The position numbers and the translations under genes are program-made. From Actinoplanes palleronii (GTDB taxonomy: Bacteria > Actinomycetota > Actinomycetes > Mycobacteriales > Micromonosporaceae), in the NCBI RefSeq assembly GCF_016862315.1, contig NZ_BOMS01000098.1:1-63751 (forward strand): a DNA stretch of 63,751 nt, given 5' to 3'. Position 1 is the first letter of the stretch. Each line of letters opens with the position of its first letter. The notes under the pieces were generated by a model that worked only from the letters and a program-made list of their open reading frames with translations, had not been told where the DNA came from and searched no databases. This document shows, piece by piece, positions 16,687 through 24,441 of the stretch.

Positions 16687-17808
16687 ATGGCAGATCCTGT
16701 TGGGGCACGGCGGCCTACCGAGGACGAAGGCCGGCGATTACAGCAGATCGTGCGGCGGCAGACCGGATCCTCGATCCGGCTGCGCCGGGCGATAGTCATC
16801 ATGGCCTCGGCCAGAGGGAACACCGTCGCGGCGATCGCCCAGCTGGTGCAGGGCGATCAGGATGCGATCCGTGAGCTGATCCACCGGTTCAACGAGATCG
16901 GGCTGGCCTGTCTGGACCCTCAGTGAGCGGGTGGCCGTCCCCGCCGGATCAATGAAGACGACGAAGCGTTCATCGTCGCGACGGCCCGCACCAGACTTGA
17001 AGTCCTCGACCAGCCGTTCACCCGGTGGAGCCTGCGTAAACTCGCCCACTACCAGGACTTCAACCGCGGCGTTCGCCGGGTGAGCGTCAGCCGCGAACGG
17101 CTGCGGGAGTTCCGGCACCAACACAAGATCAGCTTCCAGTGGACCAAGACCTGGAAAGAACCCAACGACCCGCAATGGGAGGCGAAACTCGCCCGCATCG
17201 AACACGTGACCAGCCATTTCCCGGATCGGGTGTTCGCGTTCGACGAATTCGGGCCGCTGACGATCCGCCGGCACCTCGGCTCCTGCTGGACCGAGCAAGG
17301 ACACCCGGACCGGCTGCCCGCGAACTATCACAAACTGCACGGTGTCCGGCAGTTCCACGCCTGCTGCTCGATCGGCGACGACACCCTGTGGGGCATCGTC
17401 CGCGCCCGCAAATCCGCGGACAACCCGCTCGCCGCCCTGAAATCGATCCGCCGGGCACGTCCGGACGGGGCACCGATCTATGTCATTCTCGACAACCTGT
17501 CCGCCCACAAAGGCACCCAGATCCGCAGCTGGGCGGCCCGTAACAACGTCGAGCTATGTTTCCATCCCGACGTATGCGTCCTGGGCGAACCCGATCGAAG
17601 CGCACTTCGGGCCCTACGCACGTTCGTGGTCGCCGGCTCGAACCATCCCAACCACACCGTCGCGACCCGAGCCCTGCACAAATACTTGCGCTGGCGCAAC
17701 GCCAACGCCCGCCACCCCGACGTCCTGGCCGACCAACGCCGCGCACGGGCCCGGGTCCGCAGCGAACGCCAACACCGATGGGGCCAACCCGCCACACGCG
17801 CAGCCTGA
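16687..17808 (+). pseudogene. IS630-family transposase, nonsense codon plus two frameshifts
   Basis: The conceptual protein starts MADPVGARRPTEDEGRRLQQ and runs to RRWGQ-like RHRWGQPATRAA. Three lesions are seen. (1) An in-frame TGA at 16924-16926 between LACLDPQ and AGGRPRRINEDDE, where relatives have Trp (TGG). (2) Near 17561-17564 the frame slips by one base, so the conserved TYASWANPIEAHFGP is found in another frame. (3) Near 17612-17616 a compensating slip restores the original frame at LRTFVVAGSNHPNHTV. The out-of-frame stretch contains the catalytic Glu (in PIEAHF) of the DDE triad, so the readable product would be inactive even if the stop were suppressed. First Asp is in VFAFDEFGPL, second in ILDNLSAHKG. 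Confidence 0.9.
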
Positions 17809-17848
17809 CCCCAACCCGGTCAACTTTTCCGGTCAGAGCACTGGCAAG
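17809..17848 (-). repeat. Right terminal inverted repeat of IS630 element
   Basis: Ends ...TTTTCCGGTCAGAGCACTGG then CAAG; complement of the left repeat with about three mismatches. Overlaps nothing coding except the last bases after the transposase stop. Confidence 0.8.
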
Positions 17849-18235
17849 GCGGAGGTGGAGTCGAATTGCATGATGACGTGGAGGACGCGCACGGCGATGG
17901 CCAGCACCTCGGAGATCAGTAAGCGAGGTGATGCCGAGGAGCCAGGTCGGTCTTCTGTTCCCCACCTTTGCCTCCGAACGCTGTCAGCACTGACATCTGA
18001 ATCAGGATCGAGTTGGGCGACCGCCGGGCATCGGCAGATCCGTAGACCGAGGTGGACCGCGTTTGTGGTCCGTTGTCCGTAGATACGCGCACCCCTCGCA
18101 CCCCCGGAGCATGATGGTTTGCGGGTGGTGAGCCGTTCCTTGAGGCCGGTCCCAAGAAACGGCTGTCGTCACGAGATGATTGGTGAACGCCGAGTCGCCG
18201 CCATGCCAGGCGCTGAGCCGCTATCGTGGCGCGCG
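17849..18235. other. Intergenic, no supported gene
   Basis: 387 bp between the IS element and the precursor gene. Short open frames exist on both strands but none has a ribosome site, codon bias or recognisable protein. It should hold the promoter of the RiPP locus; no clear -35/-10 pair stands out by eye. Confidence 0.5.
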
Positions 18236-18463
18236 ATGAAAGACGATGAGAATTCGGCGACGGATCACCCGATTGTGGCGGCACCCGACGGGAGAGGCCT
18301 GCCCGATCTTGGCTCGGTGCGTGCCGCCGCCGTGTTTGCGTCCGGCGAAAATGCCCTGGCTTATGCCCTCCGGCGCCTCGCCGCAGACCTCGGGAGCGAC
18401 ACCAACACACCCCTGCTCGCCGGGTTCGGCAACTTCGCTCCGCCGGATCCCGAACCGATCTGA
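18236..18463 (+). CDS. Candidate RiPP precursor peptide, FxsA-like leader with non-canonical core
   Basis: 75 aa from ATG 18236. The leader has GLPDLGSVRAAAVFASGENA followed by LAYALRRLAADL, which fits the FxsA-type pattern of an LP-D/E-L start, a short Ala/Leu helix and the ALRRLL-like helix seen in FxSxx-COOH precursors. The putative core after the acidic-polar hinge (GSDTNTPLL) is AGFGNFAPPDPEPI. Canonical FxsA ends in F-x-S-x-x; here the aromatic-x-polar motif is F64-G-N66, followed by F67 and a Pro/Asp-rich tail. It is followed on the same strand by the TPR protein, the radical SAM maturase and the HExxH protein. Ribosome site is weak (GGCGCGC before ATG), so a GTG/ATG further upstream in frame is possible. 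A minus-strand frame overlaps it (see findings). Confidence 0.6.
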   Translation: MKDDENSATDHPIVAAPDGRGLPDLGSVRAAAVFASGENALAYALRRLAADLGSDTNTPLLAGFGNFAPPDPEPI

Positions 18464-18851
18464 TCCAAACCGGATGGCCAGCGAGCGGATTGCCCGCCAG
18501 AGTGAGAAAACCATGATCAGGTAGGAAGCGCTGTCGACAACGTCAACCAGCCGGTGATCGAACCGCAGTACGAACCACCACATAGCTGTGGCCCCTGCCA
18601 AGGTGGCGACATCTGCCACCTGCCAGAGCCAGCTCACGAATCGCCGCCATCGCTCCATCCCACCTTCACCTCGACTCTCGATGCCCTGTCTCCAGCATCG
18701 ACGAGCGCAGTAGGCAGCGATCGTTACCTGTCGTAATGCGACGCAAACTGACAGCTGTTGATCTAAGTGACTCTTGTGCGATTCTGGGCACTGACGAAAG
18801 TTGACGCTTGCTGACGCGGAGCTATCGCTGGCACGAGCGGGGGGTCCTTAC
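18464..18851. other. Spacer between precursor and TPR gene
   Basis: 388 bp with no supported plus-strand gene. A minus-strand frame (stop 18221, ATG 18658) with two hydrophobic stretches crosses it and the precursor; it is discussed as a finding. The stretch is less GC-rich than the flanks and could contain a second promoter for the large downstream genes. Confidence 0.4.
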
Positions 18852-21686
18852 ATGGCGGTGGCGATGCGCGGCCGGGAAAGTCTTCCTGACGGGCCGCTTC
18901 GCCGCCTGATCCAGGCTATCCATGACCTCTACAACGATGCGGGACGGCCAGGTCTGCGGCAGATCAGCACCGAGATCCGGCGTCGCAACGACCTGCGCGA
19001 CACGGTGAGCCACGAGACCGTCAGCGCGATCCTGCGCGGCGACGCCCTACCCCGTTGGCGAAAGCTCGAGTGCCTGGTCCGGGTGCTGGTGACCTGGGCG
19101 GTATCCCAGCCGGAGGCGGATGCCGAGGTGCGACGGTTTCACGCGATGTGGCTGGAGGCCGACGATGCCGCGGTTGCTGTGGCCTTGCGGCGCGCGGTCA
19201 CCGATTCGCCGCCTACCGTCGTCGACCCGGTGTTGCCGCGACAGTTGCCCAACGAGTTGACGCCGTCCGTGGCCGTCCTCACGTCGAACGCTCCGGCCCG
19301 TAACCCAACCTTTGTCGGGCGAGCCGAGATCCTCGAGCGCATGCAGAACCTACTCGGCGCTTCGCCCCGCAGCCCTCTGGTGCTGCGAGGTATTGGAGGC
19401 GTGGGGAAGACTCAGTTGGTCGCCGAGTACATCCATCTCCATGCCGCCAACTACGAGGTTGTCTGGTGGATCCCGGCCGCTGAGTTGGCCTCTGCTCGGG
19501 CCGCGTTCGCGGCTCTCGCTGATCGGATTGGCCTGTCCCGTAGCTGGGATCTCGCCCAGACTGCTCAACAGACCCTTGGCGCCCTCGAGGACAGCAGGCT
19601 GCGCTGGCTATTAATCTTCGATAACGTCGATGATCCAGTGGCCATCGGCCCAATGCTGCCCAGCGGTGGTGATGTAATCGCCACGACGCGGGCACTCGGG
19701 TGGCCGAGGGCCTGCAAGGTTCTTGAGGTGGATGTCTTTCAGCGGCAGGAAAGTGTCAAGTTACTCTGCCAGCTGGGTGCGGGCATCGTGCCGGCCGACG
19801 CCGACCGACTTGCTGCGCAGCTCGGTGACCTGCCGCTGGCACTGGAACAGGTTGCAGCCGTGCAGTCGGCCACCGGCATGCCTGTGACTGAGTATCTCCG
19901 CCTCTACTCCGAGCACATTAGCGACCTCTTGGCGACGCGACCACAGCAGGATCATCCCACCAGTGTCGTGGCATTCGTGACCCTCGCCATGGACAGCCTG
20001 CGCCAGCGGACTCCGGCCGCCGCCCAGTTGTTCGAGTTGTTTGCGTTTCTCGGTTCTGAGCCGGTTCCGGTCAGCCTCTTCCGGATTGGCCGGACTGCCG
20101 GCATCGAGGCACCGCTCGGCCGCGCACTGTTTCAGTTTGACTTCATCGAGCGGGTCGTTGGTCAGCTGGTCCGCTATGGTGTCGCCCGGATCGAACCTCG
20201 GAGCCAGCGTATCCAGGTGCACAGGCTGATCCGATCTGTGCTGCGCGAACAGCTCGACCCCGAGCGTGCCGCCGAAGTCCGGGCGACCACGCACCGCCTA
20301 CTCGGCGCTGCGAATCCGGGACGGCCCGACGATCCGAGTACGTGGTCGCTGCACGCTGACATCGGGCCCCACTTGATCGCCAGTGACGCCGTCTATTCCG
20401 AAGATTTCGGGGCTCGGCGGGCCGTCGTCGACCAGGTCCGCTATCTCGAACGCCGGGGTGACTACCACGAGTCCCGGCGGCTGGGTGAACTCGCCATCAC
20501 GGTCTGGCGGCGTGCGCAGGGCGACCACGACCTCGGCACTGAGGACCGACTTACATTTCGCGCGATCAGGGAGACCGCGAATGCGATGCGTGCACTCGGC
20601 TCGTACGAGGAGGCGCGCCGACTGACCGAGGACGCGCTGAGGCATCTTCGGAGCAGTCCAGTACATGGCGAGGACGACCCACTGACCCTGGACCTGGCTG
20701 GCACGGTTGGTATTTACCTGCGTATTACTGGTGCGTACGCCGAGGCGGAGGCCATCGACCGGGACGTAGTGGAGCGCCGCGAACGTCTCAACGGCACGGA
20801 TGATCCGGCGACGCTGCGGGCCGTCGGAAATCTCGCAGTGAGCCTACGCATGAACGGCAAGTTCGACGAGGCGTACTCAGTCGATATCCGGGTCCACGAT
20901 GCCTCTCGGCGCCGCTTCGGCGAGAACGACCCACGGGTATTACTCGCGGCAGCGAACTTGACCAAGGATCTGCATGGTCTCGGCCATTACCAGAAGTGCC
21001 TGGATGAGATCGAGCGGGTTCTACCTGTTCAAATCTCCCTGCACGGGGGCAGGCACGAGTATGTACTTTGGTCAACGCGGATGCGGGCGATCGGCCTGCG
21101 CCGCACCGGGCAACCCGTTGAGGCGGTGCAGGTTGCCAGCACGAACCTCCTGAACGCCGAGCGCATCTTCGGGCCAGTTCACGAGACCACGCTGCTCAGC
21201 ATGATCACCTATTCCAATGCGTTGCGATCGGCAGGTGATCTGGACGGCGCCAAGGAGAAGGCCGGCGAGTCGCTCGCCCGGCTGCGCAACGCGTTTGGTC
21301 CGTATAACCCAGTGACACTGGCTGCCGCCACCAACTTCGCGGCGATCCTGCGGTCGATGGGGGTCCGCAGCGAAGCGGCTGGCATCGACCAGGTCACCGT
21401 CCAGGCGCTTACTAGATCGGTGGGTGATAACCACCCATACACACTGGTTGCCATGAACGGGCTGGCCATTGACTTGAGGCTGGCGCAGGAATTCGAAGCC
21501 GCGTTGATGCTTTCCCGTTCGGTGATGGCTCGTGCCACCGACGCGCTGGGGCCGGGTCACCCGGTCACCCTGGCCTTCGAGGCGAACCTTGCCCTTGACC
21601 TGGCGGCGGCGGGACGGATCACCGGTTCCGTCAACCCATCGGACCACGGGCGGGCCGAAGTCGACATTGAACCACCCGAGTCGTAG
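18852..21686 (+). CDS. FxsT-like HTH/NB-ARC/TPR protein of the Fxs RiPP system
   Basis: 944 aa from ATG 18852 (GGGGGGTCC upstream); a TTG at 18801 would add 17 residues. Domains: N-terminal helix-turn-helix-like region (~15-85; LRQISTEIRRR ... VSHETVSAILRG), linker, NB-ARC-type NTPase with P-loop GIGGVGKTQL (~179-188) and Walker-B-like LRWLLIFDNVDD, then helical ARC/winged-helix region, and from ~545 to the end about nine kinesin-light-chain TPRs (for example YEEARRLTEDALRHL, DEAYSVDIRVHDASRRRFGE). This is the layout of the 'FxSxx-COOH system tetratricopeptide repeat protein' that accompanies FxsA/FxsB. Its role is unproven; STAND architecture suggests a regulator or sensor that assembles on signal. 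Codon use is less GC3-biased than in the flanks. Confidence 0.8.
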   Translation: MAVAMRGRESLPDGPLRRLIQAIHDLYNDAGRPGLRQISTEIRRRNDLRDTVSHETVSAILRGDALPRWRKLECLVRVLVTWAVSQPEADAEVRRFHAMWLEADDAAVAVALRRAVTDSPPTVVDPVLPRQLPNELTPSVAVLTSNAPARNPTFVGRAEILERMQNLLGASPRSPLVLRGIGGVGKTQLVAEYIHLHAANYEVVWWIPAAELASARAAFAALADRIGLSRSWDLAQTAQQTLGALEDSRLRWLLIFDNVDDPVAIGPMLPSGGDVIATTRALGWPRACKVLEVDVFQRQESVKLLCQLGAGIVPADADRLAAQLGDLPLALEQVAAVQSATGMPVTEYLRLYSEHISDLLATRPQQDHPTSVVAFVTLAMDSLRQRTPAAAQLFELFAFLGSEPVPVSLFRIGRTAGIEAPLGRALFQFDFIERVVGQLVRYGVARIEPRSQRIQVHRLIRSVLREQLDPERAAEVRATTHRLLGAANPGRPDDPSTWSLHADIGPHLIASDAVYSEDFGARRAVVDQVRYLERRGDYHESRRLGELAITVWRRAQGDHDLGTEDRLTFRAIRETANAMRALGSYEEARRLTEDALRHLRSSPVHGEDDPLTLDLAGTVGIYLRITGAYAEAEAIDRDVVERRERLNGTDDPATLRAVGNLAVSLRMNGKFDEAYSVDIRVHDASRRRFGENDPRVLLAAANLTKDLHGLGHYQKCLDEIERVLPVQISLHGGRHEYVLWSTRMRAIGLRRTGQPVEAVQVASTNLLNAERIFGPVHETTLLSMITYSNALRSAGDLDGAKEKAGESLARLRNAFGPYNPVTLAAATNFAAILRSMGVRSEAAGIDQVTVQALTRSVGDNHPYTLVAMNGLAIDLRLAQEFEAALMLSRSVMARATDALGPGHPVTLAFEANLALDLAAAGRITGSVNPSDHGRAEVDIEPPES

Positions 21687-21829
21687 CCGATCCATCGGTC
21701 GGGGCGGGGTGGCGAACGCAGTACGCATGCTCGTGTCGCCCACAATGGCAGGGCAATGGGCCGCCCTCCCCGCCGCGCGAGCCGGCCACCTCTCAGATTC
21801 TGTAGTCGGCTGCTTAGGGAGGAATCCCG

Positions 21830-23074
21830 ATGAGAGATTTTGTGTCGCTTAACCTTGCAGCGCGAAGGACTGATTTTGACCATCCCGACTGGCCGCATCG
21901 CAGTCTTGACGTCGATCAACTCCGCCGTGCCGGCTGTGAGCCTGTTCCTTTCCATGAGTTCGTGCTCAAGGTCCATCAACGCTGCAACCTGTCGTGTGAC
22001 TACTGTTTTGTATATGAATCGCCAGATCAGAGCTGGCGAGACCGTCCGAACATCATGTCGGCGGCCGTCTGCGCGGCAGCTGTTGAGCGCATCGCTGAGC
22101 ACGTCCGGCGCCATGGGCTCCTTCGGGTGAGCGTGGTCCTCCACGGGGGGGAGCCACTGTTGGCTGGTGTGGACCGCCTAGTCGACCTCACCACCGAACT
22201 GAGGGCCTCGATCCCGGCCGAGGTGACCGTTGGCATTCAGACCAACGGTATTGCCCTGAATGAGGAGGCGCTCCTCCAGCTATCGGAGGCGGAGGTTCGG
22301 ATCGGCGTGAGTATCGATGGCCTGTGGGAAACCCACGATCAGCACCGCCGTGGCCGCAACGGGAGCGGCAGTCATGCCGCTGTGGAGCGTGCCCTGAACC
22401 TTCTCGCAAGTTCGCGTTTCCGTTCCTCCTACCAAGGTCTGCTCAGTATCGTCGATACGGACGCGCCGCCTGTGGAAACCTACGAGGCGCTGCTGCGGTA
22501 CTCCCCGCCCGCCATCGACTTGTTGCTCCCGCACGCGAATTGGGAGAGTCCGCCCAGGCGTGAGCCTGGGCACGCTACGCCGCACGCCGACTGGCTTATA
22601 GCGATCTTCGATCGCTGGTACAGCGCACCTCGCCGAGAGACCAGTGTTCGGTTGTTCGAGGAGATCATCAGTCTGCTCTTCGGTCAGGGCAGCCGGTCCG
22701 AGCAGGTCGGGGCCAGTCCAGTAGCACTGGTAGTGATCGAGACCGATGGGGACATCGAGCTCGTTGATTCACTGAAAAGCGCTTATCCGGGAGCATGCTC
22801 CACAGCCTTGAACGTCCGGGAGCATGAGCTTGACGCAGCACTAGATCATCCGGGTGTGGTCGCTCGGCAGATCGGTGTGGAGGCATTGAGCGATGCGTGT
22901 CGTGCCTGTCCAGTCGGCCGGGTCTGCGGCGGTGGCCACTATGTTCACCGGTACCGTGCGGGTGAGGGCTTCCGCCATCCGTCCGTCTATTGCGCCGACA
23001 TGCTTTCCCTCATCGGCCACATAGGCGGACGTCTGAGTGCCGATTTGGCAGCCCTGCCTAAGGGGGGCATCTGA
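21830..23074 (+). CDS. Radical SAM/SPASM peptide maturase, FxsB-like
   Basis: 414 aa; ATG preceded by GGAGG eight bases upstream, the best ribosome site of the locus. Radical SAM CxxxCxxC is RCNLSCDYCFVYE (Cys52, 56, 59), with the GGEP motif in VVLHGGEPLL and the SAM-ribose strand VGIQTNGIAL then IGVSIDG. The C-terminal SPASM-type region carries Cys323, 357, 360, 366 and 388 (DACRACPVGRVCGGGHYVHR ... YCADM) for auxiliary Fe-S clusters; RVCGGG and the HR-Y signature are typical of FxsB and relatives. FxsB enzymes join an aromatic ring to the beta carbon of a residue two positions later, forming three-residue cyclophanes. Substrate inferred here: the F-G-N of the upstream peptide. Stop and next start overlap (TGATG). 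Confidence 0.88.
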   Translation: MRDFVSLNLAARRTDFDHPDWPHRSLDVDQLRRAGCEPVPFHEFVLKVHQRCNLSCDYCFVYESPDQSWRDRPNIMSAAVCAAAVERIAEHVRRHGLLRVSVVLHGGEPLLAGVDRLVDLTTELRASIPAEVTVGIQTNGIALNEEALLQLSEAEVRIGVSIDGLWETHDQHRRGRNGSGSHAAVERALNLLASSRFRSSYQGLLSIVDTDAPPVETYEALLRYSPPAIDLLLPHANWESPPRREPGHATPHADWLIAIFDRWYSAPRRETSVRLFEEIISLLFGQGSRSEQVGASPVALVVIETDGDIELVDSLKSAYPGACSTALNVREHELDAALDHPGVVARQIGVEALSDACRACPVGRVCGGGHYVHRYRAGEGFRHPSVYCADMLSLIGHIGGRLSADLAALPKGGI

Positions 23075-24357
23075 TGGCCGATTCGGGAGGGGGTGTCGTG
23101 GAGCAGCATGCCCTCTCCGCCACGACGCTCCAAGCACTGGCTGACGGGTATGGCGGTGCCGAGGCCGTTGCCGAGCTTTGGCGCGGGCAGGAGAGCCGTC
23201 GGCTCCTTCTGTTCAAGCTAGCTCACGACCACCTCGCCGATACGACAGACCGGCGTACGGCGCTCAAGGCAGTGTTCGAGGCGGAGGACCGCGAGCCGGA
23301 ACTCGTCCGCGCCATTTTGGTCGATCCGATGGTCGCGCTGTGGGCCGCGGGCATCGTCCGTCGCGCACCCCGGGAGACGGTGCCGCTGGCCGATATCGTG
23401 CGGTTGAATGAGATCGCGGTGGCTGCCGCGATGTGGGCCGAATCCGACGTCGAGACCCGCGGCTGGTCCCGCAACGGGTGGGTGAGCATTCCAACGATCG
23501 GCCGGTTGCCGGTGTCTGAGCAGTCCGGGCCGGTGCGGCTCGTCGTGACGAAGGGTCTGCTGAGCGTGGACGGCCTTGATCGGGACCTTGATGATCCGGG
23601 ATGGCAGCACGCACGTACGGTGACGGTTGGCGACGATACCGACGTGCAGTTGGAGGACATCGATCCCTGCCGTGACACCTTCCATATCCGGGCCGCTGAA
23701 CGGCTTAGTGACTCGGACTTTGACGTTTGGCGTCGTGCATTGGATGCAGCTTGGCAAATTCTGACGCAGTATTGCCCCGAGAGGGTGTTGGAATTGTCGG
23801 CGGGCCTGCACGCACTAGTGCCGTTCCCGGAACCCGAGAACCGGACGGCGCACAGCGCAACCGCGCGAGATGCCATCGGAGTGATTGGCCTGGACCTGCC
23901 GAAGGATCCGGCCGAATTAGCAGTCACACTGATACACGAGTTCCAGCACTCCAAGCTCTCGAGCGTACTGGATGTCCTAGACCTGTACCGTCCGTCAGAC
24001 CGTCTGTTCTTTGCGCCGTGGCGCACCGACGCACGGCCGATCAGTGGCCTTCTTCAAGGCGTCTATGCCTTTATCGCCGTAGCCGATACCTGGGCCAGGC
24101 TGTCTGCCGTCCCAGAGCGGTTCCCACGGGCGCAGCGGGAGTTCGCCGAGTCCCGCGCTCAGGTATCCGAAGCGCTCGATACGCTCGCTGGCTCAGATCT
24201 GCTGACGTCGGCCGGGGAACGGTTCCTGACAGGCATGCGAGGTGCCGTAAACCGGCTGAACAGCATCCAGTTGCCGACAGTGGCTGAGGCGGCGGCCGAG
24301 CGATTGCTTGCAGACCGTCGCGCAGCCTGGCAGATAGCTAACCCAGCGGCCTCCTGA
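23074..24357 (+). CDS. HExxH-motif domain protein (putative peptide hydroxylase) of the Fxs system
   Basis: 427 aa, start overlapping the radical SAM stop (TGATG), so translation is coupled. The key motif is LIHEFQHSKLSSVLDVLDLY (His288, Glu289, His292), preceded by a helical N-terminal half and a ~90-residue beta region. This is the TIGR04267-type 'HEXXH motif domain', often fused to the C-terminus of FxsB; here it is a separate gene. Members have been reclassified from presumed peptidases to alpha-ketoglutarate/iron-dependent peptide beta-hydroxylases; which activity this one has is inference. It is the last gene of the locus and ends in a hairpin shared with the convergent esterase. Confidence 0.82.
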   Translation: MADSGGGVVEQHALSATTLQALADGYGGAEAVAELWRGQESRRLLLFKLAHDHLADTTDRRTALKAVFEAEDREPELVRAILVDPMVALWAAGIVRRAPRETVPLADIVRLNEIAVAAAMWAESDVETRGWSRNGWVSIPTIGRLPVSEQSGPVRLVVTKGLLSVDGLDRDLDDPGWQHARTVTVGDDTDVQLEDIDPCRDTFHIRAAERLSDSDFDVWRRALDAAWQILTQYCPERVLELSAGLHALVPFPEPENRTAHSATARDAIGVIGLDLPKDPAELAVTLIHEFQHSKLSSVLDVLDLYRPSDRLFFAPWRTDARPISGLLQGVYAFIAVADTWARLSAVPERFPRAQREFAESRAQVSEALDTLAGSDLLTSAGERFLTGMRGAVNRLNSIQLPTVAEAAAERLLADRRAAWQIANPAAS

Positions 24358-24378
24358 GGCGGGATCGGCTCAGGAGGC
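24349..24378. terminator. Bidirectional hairpin at the end of the RiPP locus
   Basis: Inverted repeat GCCTCCTGAG (24349-24358) with its complement at 24369-24378; the TGA stop of the HExxH gene lies inside the left arm. It sits between convergent genes. Confidence 0.6.
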
Positions 24379-24441
24379 GGGTCTGGTGGCACCGTTCGAG
24401 GGTCGTGGCCGACTTCAGGACGCGGAGGGGTACGTCCTGGG

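Larger units (their letters stand above)
16593..17848 (+). mobile_element. IS630-family insertion sequence, decayed
   Basis: About 1.26 kb bounded by ~39-bp imperfect terminal inverted repeats (three mismatches), containing one transposase gene that occupies nearly the whole element. IS630/Tc1-type elements insert at TA; TA is visible at 16598-16599 in the left end, but the mirror position at the right reads TG, so the exact border and target duplication are uncertain. The transposase is broken (see pseudogene). It marks the left edge of a region with different codon use that carries the RiPP locus. Confidence 0.85.

Noticed and set aside
17480..18082. Separate plus-strand gene overlapping the IS end
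   Set aside because: It contains the out-of-frame TYASWANPIEAHFGP of the transposase and then meaningless sequence; explained by frameshifts in the pseudogene.
17916..18410. Minus-strand 164-codon frame in the RiPP upstream region
   Set aside because: Arg/His/Ser-rich, no ribosome site and no recognisable domain.
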